From positions 1-64,000 of the forward strand of contig NW_025408271.1 of assembly GCF_905475395.1 (NCBI RefSeq): a stretch of 64,000 nucleotides of DNA, in the 5' to 3' direction. The DNA comes from Chrysoperla carnea (Eukaryota > Arthropoda > Insecta > Neuroptera > Chrysopidae). Positions 26,833-38,900 of this stretch are shown in pieces. The notes under the pieces were generated by a model. The model searched no databases and was not told where the DNA came from. It saw nothing but the letters and a program-made list of their open reading frames with translations. Position numbers and translations under genes: made by a program. How positions within the stretch are numbered: position 1 is the stretch's first letter; each line of letters opens with the position of its first letter.

Positions 26833-29800
26833 ATCCAACCTGGCTCTCATTTTATTTACCTATCCCATTGATGTTGTATTGCTTAGTGAAACTTGGCTAA
26901 AACCAACCTCAACATCAAAAATTCGCGGATATCAAATTTTCCGGAATGATAGATATGATGGCTATGGTGGCACTGCGATTCTTGTAAGGAGGGGTGTTTC
27001 GGCTCAACTTATTCCGATTGAGTCGAATAACCCTTTTTTCCAGGTAATCGCGGTGAGAGTTGCTGGCATATCTATAGTTTCCATCTACAACAATTCTTCT
27101 CAAAATATTTTATCTTCCGAAGAACTTAACCTAATGTTTCAGAATGTTCCCGAACCTGTAATAATTGCCGGTGACTTAAATTATCATCATCCTCTATGGG
27201 GTTGCACTGCGTCCGATAGAGGAGGTGATATTCTAATGGAATTCATGGATTCCAATAACTTGGTTTGCATGAATGACGGATCACCGACAACTATTCCTTC
27301 ACCTCAACAAAGATCATCTGCTATCGATATCTCTTTTTGTTCTCCTAACCTAAGCTTAATTTCGTTCTGGCATACATTAAATGATAGCTATGGTAGCGAT
27401 CATTTTCCCATTTTAATAACCTTTAATCATCGTCATAATTTATTCCTCCCCAGACATACCCCCCGTAGACAGTTCAAGAGAGCAGATTGGCCTCTGTTTT
27501 CTCGTACTGTAGACGACTTTCTTCCACCCCCCACATCCGATAATAATCCCTTGGAATGTTATTCCAGTTTTCATCAAAGTTTGGTCTCTGCTGGGGATAT
27601 AGCCATTCCAAATTCCAAATGTCCTAAAAAACCGTTTTCCCCAACACCTTGGTGGGATGACGAATGTAAATTGCAAATTCAAACCAGGAAGGAGGCCTTG
27701 AGGTCTCTTAAGGCCAATTTTACACAGGATAATTTTTGTAATTTTAGAAGAACCCAGGCACAAACCAGGCGTCTATTTAAGGAAAAAAAGCGGAATTCCT
27801 GGAAGATTTTTTGCGAAGGTCTTTCCAGGAGTACGCCTATTAAAGAGATCTGGAATAAGGTTAAGATGTATAGGGGGGCTATCAACCCATATCCTCCTTT
27901 TCCATCAAACCAGGGTTGGATCTTAGATTTCTTACAAAATCTGACTCCAGACTTTGCCCTTATACCTATTCAAACCCTGCCCGCCCAAAATGATCATCCT
28001 ATGGATCGTCCGTTCGGAATATGTGAGCTAAGGGGTGTGTTGTCCGGTCTAGTGGATTCGTCTCCTGGCCCGGATAACATATCCTATAGTATGTTGAAAA
28101 ACTTGTCGGACAGTACAATATCATCTTTTCTGTCAATATTAAATCAACTACTTAGTGGCTCATCTATCCCCGACGAATGGAGACATACGATGATCATTCC
28201 AATCCTTAAACCCAATAAAGACCCTAATATACACCAATCTTACCGTCCCATTGCGCTAGCCTCGTGCGTATCAAAGGTTATGGAACATCTAGTAAAAAAC
28301 AGGTTGGAATGGTGGTGTGAATACAATAACATCGTTCCACCATACTCACGAGGCTTCCGTAAAAATGCCTCTACCCTAGATAACCTTTCTGTACTCTTGA
28401 CTGATATCCAGATTTCTCTCTCCGAGAATGGATACCTGGTTTGCTGCTTGATTGACGTGAAAGGAGCCTTCGATAATGTTGACATTAATATTCTCATTAA
28501 CATTCTCACGTCTCTGTCGGCTCCCCCTGGACTAACTTCTTTCATCTACGAATTTTTAAAAATTCGTCATCTCACCGTCAAATACCAAAATCATTTATCC
28601 GGTCCTAGAACTGCATCAATGGGCTTACCCCAAGGTGCAGTCTTGAGTCCCCTTCTCTTCAATATCTATACCTCTGGCTTACAGAATGTAATTCAGCCTC
28701 CCTCTCAACTCCTGCAATACGCAGATGATCTTGTCCTATACTCGTCGTCCAAATCCTTACAAACGGCTATAGATAATGTTTCAAACGCTCTAGTTTTACT
28801 GCATAACCATTTAAGATCTATCAATCTGGAAATTTCTGCTACAAAAAGCTCAGCTCTTGTTTTCACTAGGCACAGATACAATATCGAATCAATTCCGTTT
28901 CTCAACACATCCATCCCTTGCCACCCATCTGCAAAATTCTTAGGAGTCCTTTTTGATGGAAAGTTGCAATGGAACTCCCATGTCGAATATATCGTAAGTA
29001 AGTGTACTCCTCGAATTAACATCCTCCGTGGCCTCACCAGAGTTTGGTGGGGAGCTGATCAAAGTACTTTACTTATGATATACAGACAAATCATTCGAAG
29101 TTTCATCGATTATGGCTCATTCCTCCTATGCCCAATATCAAACCAACGATCCTCAAAGTTAGATAAAATCCAGTTTCAATCCTTGCGTATTGCCCTAGGA
29201 CAAATGCGCTCCTGTCCTACTAACGCCCTATTGATTGAAGCAGCGGATCCTCCATTGATAGTCCGTCGTCTGTATTTGGCAAAAAAATTTTTCCTCAACC
29301 AATATTCCTCTTTATCCCACCCGTTAATTCCAAAACTTGCCCAACTCAACCAGCTTTGTACAAATTCGGCCTACTGGAGAAATAAAAATCTCCCTCTTCT
29401 CTTGGTGGCTTATCGTGTATTTGCAGTAATCCCCATTTATCAATCTCTTTTATCTCCCTTCTTCACCTTTGACTTTCCATCCCGATATACGGAAATCCCG
29501 GTATTTATTGATTGTGGACTTGACAGCGGACATGCAAACTATGGCTCGCCCTTCGTCAATTCCACTTTCAATGATTACCTTTCCTCAATTCTCCCCAACT
29601 ATACCCACATCTATACAGATGCTTCTAAGTTGAGTGTAGATTCACGAGTGGGCGTTGCTTTTCATTGTGGTGCGCATTCTGCCACACTTAGTATATCAGA
29701 ACATTTTTCAATTTTCTCTGCGGAATGCGTTGCCATTTTGGAGGCACTAGCATACGTGGACTCAAACAGTATTAGAAAAACAGCTATAATATCCGACTCG

Positions 29801-30463
29801 CTGAGTTCTCTCTCGCTTATAAAACAAAATTGCATCACCTCTAAAACTCCCTCCCTCATAGTACTAATCAAAAACACCGTACTGAAACTAATTCAAAAAC
29901 ATTTCTGCGTTGCTTTTGTGTGGTGTCCATCACACATTGGTATACGTGGGAACGAATTTGTTGATATGTTGGCTAGGGACGCAGTTCATATTGGACCAGA
30001 AGATAATTCACCTCCACCCGCACAAGATCTGTGGGCTATCTGCAAAAGTTCTATGCTGAGCGAATGGACCCAAATGTGGAATACATCGCCTAAAGGGCGT
30101 AAGCTACATGATATACAACCAACGCCATCACTTGAAACATGGTTCCACAAATGGGAAGTGGGCAGGAAAAACATAACAATGATTGGTCGCTTGAGAACAG
30201 GCCACAATTCGTTACCTGCCCATCTACATCGAATACATATTGTCCCAGACAGCAGATGTAGATGTGGATATTATTATTGTGACATAAATCACATAACGTT
30301 CGCCTGCCCACTCCTTAATCAGCATAGACCTATTCTTCTAAGCTCCCTAGCCCGTATGGGTGTTTTTGGTCCGTATTATATTCCCCATCTCCTATCTTTA
30401 AATAAGCTTGAAATCCTCTCTGCAATTTGCAACTTCCTCAACAAGTCCAAATTTCAAATTTAA
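26768..30463 (+). CDS. LINE ORF2 polyprotein: endonuclease, reverse transcriptase, RNase H
   Basis: A 1231-residue protein that nicks the target and copies the element RNA into it. The N-terminal exonuclease/endonuclease/phosphatase domain (about 8-220) has Asn14, Glu41, Asp136/Asn138 in GDLN, Asp187 and the Asp211-His212 pair. Reverse transcriptase (about 465-740) shows the SYRPIAL block near 491, motif A with Asp563 and Asp569, motif B GLPQGAVLSPLLFN at 619, and YADD at 651-654. RNase H (about 945-1075) has a full active site: Asp951, Glu986, Asp1010, His1056 and Asp1066. A C-terminal motif, Cys1164-Cys1166-Cys1171-His1175-Cys1180, matches the Cys/His finger common at the end of such ORF2 proteins. 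The ATG at 26768 lies within the end of ORF1; an in-frame TAA at 26753-26755 rules out an earlier start. All visible catalytic residues are intact. Confidence 0.95.
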   Translation: MDQVSQELKLLQWNIRSINQNKSNLALILFTYPIDVVLLSETWLKPTSTSKIRGYQIFRNDRYDGYGGTAILVRRGVSAQLIPIESNNPFFQVIAVRVAGISIVSIYNNSSQNILSSEELNLMFQNVPEPVIIAGDLNYHHPLWGCTASDRGGDILMEFMDSNNLVCMNDGSPTTIPSPQQRSSAIDISFCSPNLSLISFWHTLNDSYGSDHFPILITFNHRHNLFLPRHTPRRQFKRADWPLFSRTVDDFLPPPTSDNNPLECYSSFHQSLVSAGDIAIPNSKCPKKPFSPTPWWDDECKLQIQTRKEALRSLKANFTQDNFCNFRRTQAQTRRLFKEKKRNSWKIFCEGLSRSTPIKEIWNKVKMYRGAINPYPPFPSNQGWILDFLQNLTPDFALIPIQTLPAQNDHPMDRPFGICELRGVLSGLVDSSPGPDNISYSMLKNLSDSTISSFLSILNQLLSGSSIPDEWRHTMIIPILKPNKDPNIHQSYRPIALASCVSKVMEHLVKNRLEWWCEYNNIVPPYSRGFRKNASTLDNLSVLLTDIQISLSENGYLVCCLIDVKGAFDNVDINILINILTSLSAPPGLTSFIYEFLKIRHLTVKYQNHLSGPRTASMGLPQGAVLSPLLFNIYTSGLQNVIQPPSQLLQYADDLVLYSSSKSLQTAIDNVSNALVLLHNHLRSINLEISATKSSALVFTRHRYNIESIPFLNTSIPCHPSAKFLGVLFDGKLQWNSHVEYIVSKCTPRINILRGLTRVWWGADQSTLLMIYRQIIRSFIDYGSFLLCPISNQRSSKLDKIQFQSLRIALGQMRSCPTNALLIEAADPPLIVRRLYLAKKFFLNQYSSLSHPLIPKLAQLNQLCTNSAYWRNKNLPLLLVAYRVFAVIPIYQSLLSPFFTFDFPSRYTEIPVFIDCGLDSGHANYGSPFVNSTFNDYLSSILPNYTHIYTDASKLSVDSRVGVAFHCGAHSATLSISEHFSIFSAECVAILEALAYVDSNSIRKTAIISDSLSSLSLIKQNCITSKTPSLIVLIKNTVLKLIQKHFCVAFVWCPSHIGIRGNEFVDMLARDAVHIGPEDNSPPPAQDLWAICKSSMLSEWTQMWNTSPKGRKLHDIQPTPSLETWFHKWEVGRKNITMIGRLRTGHNSLPAHLHRIHIVPDSRCRCGYYYCDINHITFACPLLNQHRPILLSSLARMGVFGPYYIPHLLSLNKLEILSAICNFLNKSKFQI

Positions 30464-31063
30464 ATATAACTCCCCCCCTTCTTATCTATTTTTTGTTTTA
30501 TAATAAAAAAATAAATAAATAAATAAATAAATAAACAAATTTGTGTGTAGCCCCCTCTACTGTCAACCCTTCCGCGACCCCCAACCTATGTGTTTTTTCG
30601 TGATATTTCCTTTGTATACAGTCTCGACGGGTCCCGACGACGAACTTCCTGTCTAATTCCATGTGTCCTTGTGTTCGTAAAATAGAAAGTACGTTTCATT
30701 TATTTGTATTTTTATTAATTTTTTTTTTTCTCTTCTCTGTCTTCTCCTACTGTTTTTTTTAACTGAATTTTTTTATTTTTTCTTTATTCGCAATTTTCAT
30801 ATTGTATTTATATAATTTTTTTGTTTGTTTGTTTGTTTGTTCGAGAGTCATCTTTTTATTTTTGGATACTAGAATATAATTTATTTTTATTTTTTAATTT
30901 CTAAATTACACTTTTTTTTTCTCCTGAATGTTAAATTTTTGTTTTTCTGATGTATTTATTATTTAACTATTTATTGTAATATAATTGTATACTTTATTTG
31001 GATAATGGCTGCATAGCAAATTTGCTGAAGCCAATTTTAATAATAAAAAAAAAAAAAAAAAAA
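30464..31063 (+). other. LINE 3' untranslated region and poly(A) tail
   Basis: 600 bp of mostly A/T- and T-rich sequence after the ORF2 stop. It holds a (TAAA)n run at about 30509-30536 and a (TTTG)n run at about 30820-30840. It ends in a small stem-loop (31007-31032), a short TTTTAATAATAAAA stretch containing AATAAA at 31042, and a tail of about 19 A. No reading frame of note is present. Confidence 0.85.
31007..31032 (+). promoter_or_regulatory. Predicted 3'-terminal stem-loop of the LINE RNA
   Basis: GGCT (31007-31010) pairs with AGCC (31029-31032), and AGCA (31015-31018) pairs with TGCT (31023-31026). An internal loop separates the two stems and AATT forms the apical loop. It lies about 10 bp before the A-rich terminus. 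In several LINE clades a 3' hairpin is what the reverse transcriptase recognises to start copying; that role here is inference. Confidence 0.5.
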
Positions 31064-31076
31064 AGAGTCATGACTA
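31064..31076. repeat. Right target-site duplication of the LINE
   Basis: AGAGTCATGACTA, identical to 25109-25121. It abuts the poly(A) tail; the first A could equally be counted as part of the tail, giving a minimum of 12 bp. Confidence 0.9.
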
Positions 31077-32910
31077 TACAAATCATCGCAATTTTGATCC
31101 AAATAAGTCAAAATGTATACATTGAGGACGTTTATGACTGGACTAAGTATAAATAAGCCAAAAATGATCAAATTTGACATTTTTCGATAGAAAAAACATT
31201 TTTTAAAAATTTTCGATTTTTCAACAAGAGACTCATGCCTATACAAATCATTGCAATTTTGATCCAAATAAGTCAAAATGTATACATAGAGGTCGTTTAT
31301 GACTGGACTAAGTATAAATAAGCCAAAAATGTTCAAATTTGACATTTTTCGATAGAAAAAACATTTTTTGAAAATTTTCGATTTTTCAACAAGAGAGTCA
31401 TGACTATACAAATCATTGCAATTTTGATCCAAACAATCAAAATGTATACATAGAGGTCGTTTATGACTGGACTAAGTATAAATAAGCCAAAAATGATCAA
31501 ATTTGACATTTTTCGATAGAAAAAACATTTTTTGAAAATTTTCGATTTTTCAACAAGAGAGTCGTGACTATACAAATCATTGAAATTTTGATCCAAATAA
31601 GTCAAAATGTATACATAGAGGTCGTTTATGACTGGACTAAGTATAAATAAGCCAAAAATGATCAAATTTGACATTTTTCGATAGAAAAAACATTTTTTGA
31701 AAATTTTCGATTTTTCAACAAGAGAGTCATGACTATACAAATCATTGCAATTTTGATCCAAATAAGTCAAAATGTATACAAAGAGGTCGTTTATGACTGG
31801 ACTAAGTATAAATAAGCCAAAAATGATCAAATTTGACATTTTTCGATAGAAAAAACATTTTTTAAAAATTTTCGATTTTTCAACAAGAGCCTCATGCCTA
31901 TACAAATCATTGCAATTTTGATCCAAATAAGTCAAAATGAATACATAGAGGTCGTTTATGACTGGACTAAGTAAAAATAAGCCAAAAATGACCAAATTTG
32001 ACATTTTTCGATAGAAAAAACATTTTTTGAAAATTTTCGATTTTTCAACAAGAGAGTCATGACTATACAAATCATTGAAATTTTGATCCAAATAAGTCAA
32101 AATGTATACATAGAGGTCGTTTATGACTGGACTAAGTATAAATAAGCCAAAAATGATCAAATTTGACATTTTTCGATAGAAAAAACATTTTTTGAAAATT
32201 TTCGATTTTTCAACAAGAGAGTCATGACTATACAAATCATTGCAATTTTGATCCAAATAAGTCAAAATGTATACATAGAGGTCGTTTATGACTGGACTAA
32301 GTATAAATAAGCCAAAAATGATCAAATTTGACATTTTTCGATAGAAAAAACATTTTTTGAAAATATTCGATTTTTCAACAAGAGACTCATGACTATACAA
32401 ATCGTTGCAATTTTGATCCAAATAAGTCAAAATGAATACAAAGAGGTCGTTTATGACTGGACTAAGTATAAATAAGCCAAAAATTATCAAATTTGACATT
32501 TTTCGATAGAAAAAACATTTTTTGAAAATTTTCGATTTTTCAACAAGAGCATCATGACTATACAAATCATTGAAATTTTGATCCAAATAAGACAAAATGT
32601 AAACATAGAGGTCGTTTATGACTGGACTAAGTATAAATAACCAAAAAGGATCAAATTTGACATTTTTCGATAGAAAAAACAATTTTTTTAAAAATTTTCG
32701 ATTTTTCAACAAGAGAGTCATGACTACACAAATCATTGCAATTTTGATCCAAATAAGTCAAAATGTATACATAGAGGTCGTTTATGACTGGACTAAGTAT
32801 AAATAAGCCAAAAATGATCAAATTTGACATTTTTCGATAGAAAAAACATTTTTTAAAAATTTTCGATTTTTCAACAAGAGACTCATGCCTATACAAATCA
32901 TTGCAATTTT

Positions 32911-35900
32911 GTGATCCAAATAAGTCAAAATGTATACAAAGAGGTCGTTTATGACTGGACTAAGTATAAATAAGCCAAAAATGTTCAAATTTGACATTTT
33001 TCGATAGAAAAAACATTTTTTGAAAATTTTCGATTTTCAACAAGAGAGTCATGACTATACAAATCATTGCAATTTTGATCCAAATAAGTCAAAATGTATA
33101 CATAGAGGTCGTTTATGACTGGACTAAGTATGAAAAAGCCAAAAATGATCAAATTTGACATTTTTCGATAGAAAAAACATTTTTTGAAAATTTTCGATTT
33201 TTCAACAAGAGAGTCATGACTATACAAATCATTGAAATTTTGATCCAAATAAGTCAAAATGTATACATAGAGGTCGTTTATGACTGGACTAAGTATAAAT
33301 AAGCCAAAAATGATCAAATTTGACATTTTTCGATAGAAAAAACATTTTTTGAAAATTTTCGATTTTTCAACAAGAGAGTCATGACTATACAAATCATTGC
33401 AATTTTGATCCAAATAAGTCAAAATGTATACATAGAGGTCGTTTATGATATGACTAAGTATAAATAAGCCAAAAATGATCAAATTTGACATTTTTCGATA
33501 GAAAAAACATTTTTTAAAAATTTATCGATTTTTCAACAAGAGACTCATGCCTATACAAATCATTGCAATTTTGATCCAAATAAGTCGAAATGTATACATA
33601 GAGGTCGTTAATGACTGGACTAAGTATAAATAAGCCAAAAATGTTCAAATTTGACATTTTTCGATAGAAAAAACATTTTTTGAAAATTTTCGATTTTTCA
33701 ACAAAAGAGTCAGGACTATACAAATCATTGAAATTTTGATCAAAATAAGTCAAAATGTATACATAGAGGTCGTTTATGACTGGACTAAGTATAAATAAGC
33801 CAAAAATGATCAAATTTGACATTTTTCGATAGAAAAAACATTTTTTGAAAATTTTCGATTTTTCAACAAGAGACTCATGCCTATACAAATCATTGAAATT
33901 TTGATCCAAATAAGTCAAAATGTATACATAGAGGTCGTTTATGACTGGACTAAGTATAAATAAGCCAAAAATGATCAAATTTGACATTTTTCGATAGAAA
34001 AAACATTTTTTAAAAATTTTCGATTTTTCAACAAGAGACTCATGCCTATACAAATTATTGTAATTTTGATCCAAATAAGTCAAAATGTATACATAGAGGT
34101 CGTTTATGACTGGACTAAGTATAAATAAGCCAAAAATGATCAAATTTGACATTTTTCGATAGAAAAAACATTTTTTGAAAATTTTCGATTTTTCAACAAG
34201 AGACTCATGCCTATACAAATCATTGCAATTTTGATCCAAATAAGTCAAAATGTATACATAGAGGTCGTTTATGACTGGACTAAGTATAAATAAGCCAAAA
34301 ATGATCAAATTTGACATTTTTCGATAGAAAAAACATTTTTTGAAAATTTTCGATTTTCAACAAGAGAGTCATGACTATACAAATCATTGCAATTTTGATC
34401 CAAATAAGTCAAAATGTATACATAGAGGTCGTTTATGACTGGACTAAGTATGAAAAAGCCAAAAATGATCAAATTTGACATTTTTCGATAGAAAAAACAT
34501 TTTTTGAAAATTTTCGATTTTTCAACAAGAGAGTCATGACTATACAAATCATTGAAATTTTGATCCAAATAAGTCAAAATGTATACATAGAGGTCGTTTA
34601 TGACTGGACTAAGTATAAATAAGCCAAAAATGATCAAATTTGACATTTTTCGATAGAAAAAACATTTTTTGAAAATTTTCGATTTTTCAACAAGAGAGTC
34701 ATGACTATACAAATCATTGCAATTTTGATCCAAATAAGTCAAAATGTATACATAGAGGTCGTTTATGATATGACTAAGTATAAATAAGCCAAAAATGATC
34801 AAATTTGACATTTTTCGATAGAAAAAACATTTTTTAAAAATTTTCGATTTTTCAACAAAAGACTCATGCCTATACAAATCATTGCAATTTTGATCCAAAT
34901 AAGTCAAAATGAATACATAGAGGTCGTTTATGACTGGACTAAGTATAAATAAGCCAAAAATGACCAAATTTGACATTTTTCGATAGAAAAAACATTTTTT
35001 GAAAATTTTCGATTTTTCAACAAGAGAGTCATGACTATACAAATCATTGAAATTTTGATCCAAATAAGTCAAAATGTATACATAGAGGTCGTTTATGACT
35101 GGACTAAGTATAAATAAGCCAAAAATGATCAAATTTGACATTTTTCGATAGAAAAAACATTTTTTGAAAATTTTCGATTTTTCAACAAGAGAGTCATGAC
35201 TATACAAATCATTGCAATTTTGATCCAAATAAGTCAAAATGTATACATAGAGGTCGTTTATGACTGGACTAAGTATAAATAAGCCAAAAATGATCAAATT
35301 TGACATTTTTCGATAGAAAAAACATTTTTTAAAAATTTTCGATTTTTCAACAAGAGACTCATGCCTATACAAATCTTTGCAATTTTGATCCAAATAAGTC
35401 AAAATGTATACATAGAGGTCGTTTATGACTGGACTAAGTATAAATAAGCCAAAAATGATCAAATTTGACATTTTTCGATAGAAAAAACATTTTTTGAAAA
35501 TTTTCGATTTTTCAACAAGAGAGTCATGACTATACAAATCGTTGCAATTTTGATCCAAATAAGTCAAAATGAATACATAGAGGTCGTTTATGACTGGACT
35601 AAGTATAAATAAGCCAAAAATGTTCAAATTTGACATTTTTCGATAGAAAAAACATTTTTTGAAAATTTTCGATTTTTCAACAAGAGAGTCAGGACTATAC
35701 AAATCATTGAAATTTTGATCAAAATAAGTCATAATGTATACATAGAGGTCGTTTATGACTGGACTAAGTATAAATAAGCCAAAAATGATCAAATTTGACA
35801 TTTTTCGATAGAAAAAACATTTTTTGAAAATTTTCGATTTTTCAACAAGAGAGTCATGACTATACAAATCATTGAAATTTTGATCCAAATAAGTCAAAAT

Positions 35901-38900
35901 GTATACATAGAGGTCGTTTATGACTGGACTAAGTATAAATAAGCCAAAAATGATCAAATTTGACATTTTTCGATAGAAAAAACATTTTTTTAAATTTTCG
36001 ATTTTTCAACAAGAGACTCATGCCTATACAAATCATTGAAATTTTGATCCAAATAAGTCAAAATGTATACATAGAGGTCGTTTATGACTGGACTAAGTAT
36101 AAATAAGCCAAAAATGATCAAATTTGACATTTTTCGATAGAAAAAACATTTTTTAAAAATTTTCGATTTTTCAACAAGAGACTCATGCCTATACAAATTA
36201 TTGTAATTTTGATCCAAATAAGTCAAAATGTATACATAGAGGTCGTTTATGACTGGACTAAGTATAAATAAGCCAAAAATGATCAAATTTGACATTTTTC
36301 GATAGAAAAAACATTTTTTGAAAATTTTCGATTTTTCAACAAGAGACTCATGCCTATACAAATCATTGCAATTTTGATCCAAATAAGTCAAAATGTATAC
36401 ATAGAGGTCGTTTATGACTGGACTAAGTATAAATAAGCCAAAAATGATCAAATTTGACATTTTTCGATAGAAAAAACATTTTTTAAAAATTTTCGATTTT
36501 TCAACAAGAGACTCATGCCTATACAAATCATTGCAATTTTGATCCAAATAAGTCAAAATGAATACATAGAGGTCGTTTATGACTGGACTAAGTATAAATA
36601 AGCCAAAAATGACCAAATTTGACATTTTTCGATAGAAAAAACATTTTTTGAAAATTTTCGATTTTTCAACAAGAGAGTTATGACTATACAAATCATTGCA
36701 ATTTTGATCCAAATAAGTCAAAATGAATACATTGAGGTCGTTTATGACTGGACTAAGTATAAATAAGCCAAAAATGAGCAAATTTGACATTTTTCGATAG
36801 AAAAAACATTTTTTGAAAATTTTTGATTTTTCAACAAAAGAGTCATGACTATACAAATCATTGAAATTTTGATCAAAATAAGTCATAATGTATACATAGA
36901 GGTCGTTTATGACTGGACTAAGTATAAATAAGCCAAAAATGATCAAATTTGACATTTTTCGATAGAAAAAACATTTTTTGAAAATTTTCGATTTTTCAAC
37001 AAGAGACTCATGCCTATTCAAATCATTGCAATTTTGAATAAAATAAGTCAAAATGTATACAAAGAGGTCGTATATGACTGGACTAAGTATAAATAAGCCA
37101 AAAATGATCAAATTTGACATTTTTCGATAGAAAAAACATTTTTTGAAAATTTTCGATTTTTCAACAAGAGAGTCATGACTATACAAATCATTGCAATTTT
37201 GATCCAAATAAGTCAAAATGTATACATAGAGGTCGTTTATGACTGGACTAAGTATAAATAAGCCAAAAATGATCAAATTTGACATTTTTCGATAGAAAAA
37301 ACATTTTTTGAAAATTTTCGATTTTTCAACAAGAGAGTCATGACTATACAAATCATTGCAATTTTGATCCAAATAAGTCAAAATGTATACATAGAGGTCG
37401 TTTATGATATGACTAAGTATAAATAAGCCAAAAATGATCAAATTTGTCATTTTTCGATAGAAAAAACATTTTTTAAAAATTTTCGATTTTTCAACAAGAG
37501 ACTCATGCCTATACAAATCATTGCAATTTTGATCCAAATAAGTCGAAATGTATACATAGAGGTCGTTAATGACTGGACTAAGTATAAATAAGCCAAAAAT
37601 GATCAAATTTGACATTTTTCGATAGAAAAAACATTTTTTAAAAATTTTCGATTTTTCAACAAGAGACTCATGCCTATACAAATCATTGCAATTTTGTGAT
37701 CCAAATAAGTCAAAATGTATACAAAGAGGTCGTTTATGACTGGACTAAGTATAAATAAGCCAAAAATGTTCAAATTTGACATTTTTCGATAGAAAAAACA
37801 TTTTTTGAAAATTTTCGATTTTCAACAAGAGAGTCATGACTATACAAATCATTGCAATTTTGATCCAAATAAGTCAAAATGTATACATAGAGGTCGTTTA
37901 TGACTGGACTAAGTATGAAAAAGCCAAAAATGATCAAATTTGACATTTTTCGATAGAAAAAACATTTTTTGAAAATTTTCGATTTTTCAACAAGAGAGTC
38001 ATGACTATACAAATCATTGAAATTTTGATCCAAATAAGTCAAAATGTATACATAGAGGTCGTTTATGACTGGACTAAGTATAAATAAGCCAAAAATGATC
38101 AAATTTGACATTTTTCGATAGAAAAAACATTTTTTGAAAATTTTCGATTTTTCAACAAGAGAGTCATGACTATACAAATAATTGCAATTTTGATCCAAAT
38201 AAGTCAAAATGTATACATAGAGGTCGTTTATGATATGACTAAGTATAAATAAGCCAAAAATGATCAAATTTGACATTTTTCGATAGAAAAAACATTTTTT
38301 TAAAATTTTCGATTTTTCAACAAGAGACTCATGTCTATACAAATCATTGCAATTTTGATCCAAATAAGTCGAAATGTATACATAGAGGTCGTTAATGACT
38401 GGACTAAGTATAAATAAGCCAAAAATGATCAAATTTGACATTTTTCGATAGAAAAAACATTTTTTTAAAATTTTCGATTTTTCAACAAGAGACTCATGCC
38501 TATACAAATCATTGCAATTTTGATCCAAATAAGTCAAAATGAATACATAGAGGTCGTTTATGACTGGACTAAGTATAAATAAGCCAAAAATGAGCAAATT
38601 TGACATTTTTCGATAGAAAAAACATTTTTTGAAAATTTTTGATTTTTCAACAAAAGAGTCATGACTATACAAATCATTGCAATTTTGATCCAAATAAGTC
38701 AAAATGAATACATAGAGGTCGTTTATGACTGGACTAAGTATAAATAAGCCAAAAATGAGCAAATTTGACATTTTTCGATAGAAAAAACATTTTTTGAAAA
38801 TTTTTGATTTTTCAACAAAAGAGTCATGACTATACAAATCATTGAAATTTTGATCAAAATAAGTCATAATGTATACATAGAGGTCGTTTATGACTGGACT

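Larger units (their letters stand above)
25122..31063 (+). mobile_element. Full-length non-LTR retrotransposon (LINE, probably I/Nimb-like group)
   Basis: A 5942-bp insertion inside the satellite. It has a 301-bp 5' leader, ORF1 (gag-like, three CCHC knuckles), ORF2 (endonuclease, reverse transcriptase, RNase H, C-terminal Cys/His motif), a 600-bp A/T-rich 3' region, a terminal stem-loop and about 19 A residues. There are no long terminal repeats. A 13-bp target-site duplication flanks it, the mark of target-primed reverse transcription. Base composition is nearer ordinary coding DNA than that of the satellite. An RNase H domain together with a multi-knuckle ORF1 points to the I superfamily (I, Nimb, Loa, R1 relatives). 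The exact clade is inference from domain order and general motif resemblance. Both ORFs are uninterrupted, so the copy is young, but ORF1 lacks an obvious ATG. Confidence 0.93.

Noticed and set aside
26262..30311. Several 60-119-codon ORFs antisense to, or out of frame with, LINE ORF1/ORF2
   Set aside because: They are shadows of two frames that have clear conserved domains and catalytic residues.
25122..31063. LTR retrotransposon
   Set aside because: There are no terminal repeats; reverse transcriptase, endonuclease and poly(A) tail are of non-LTR type.
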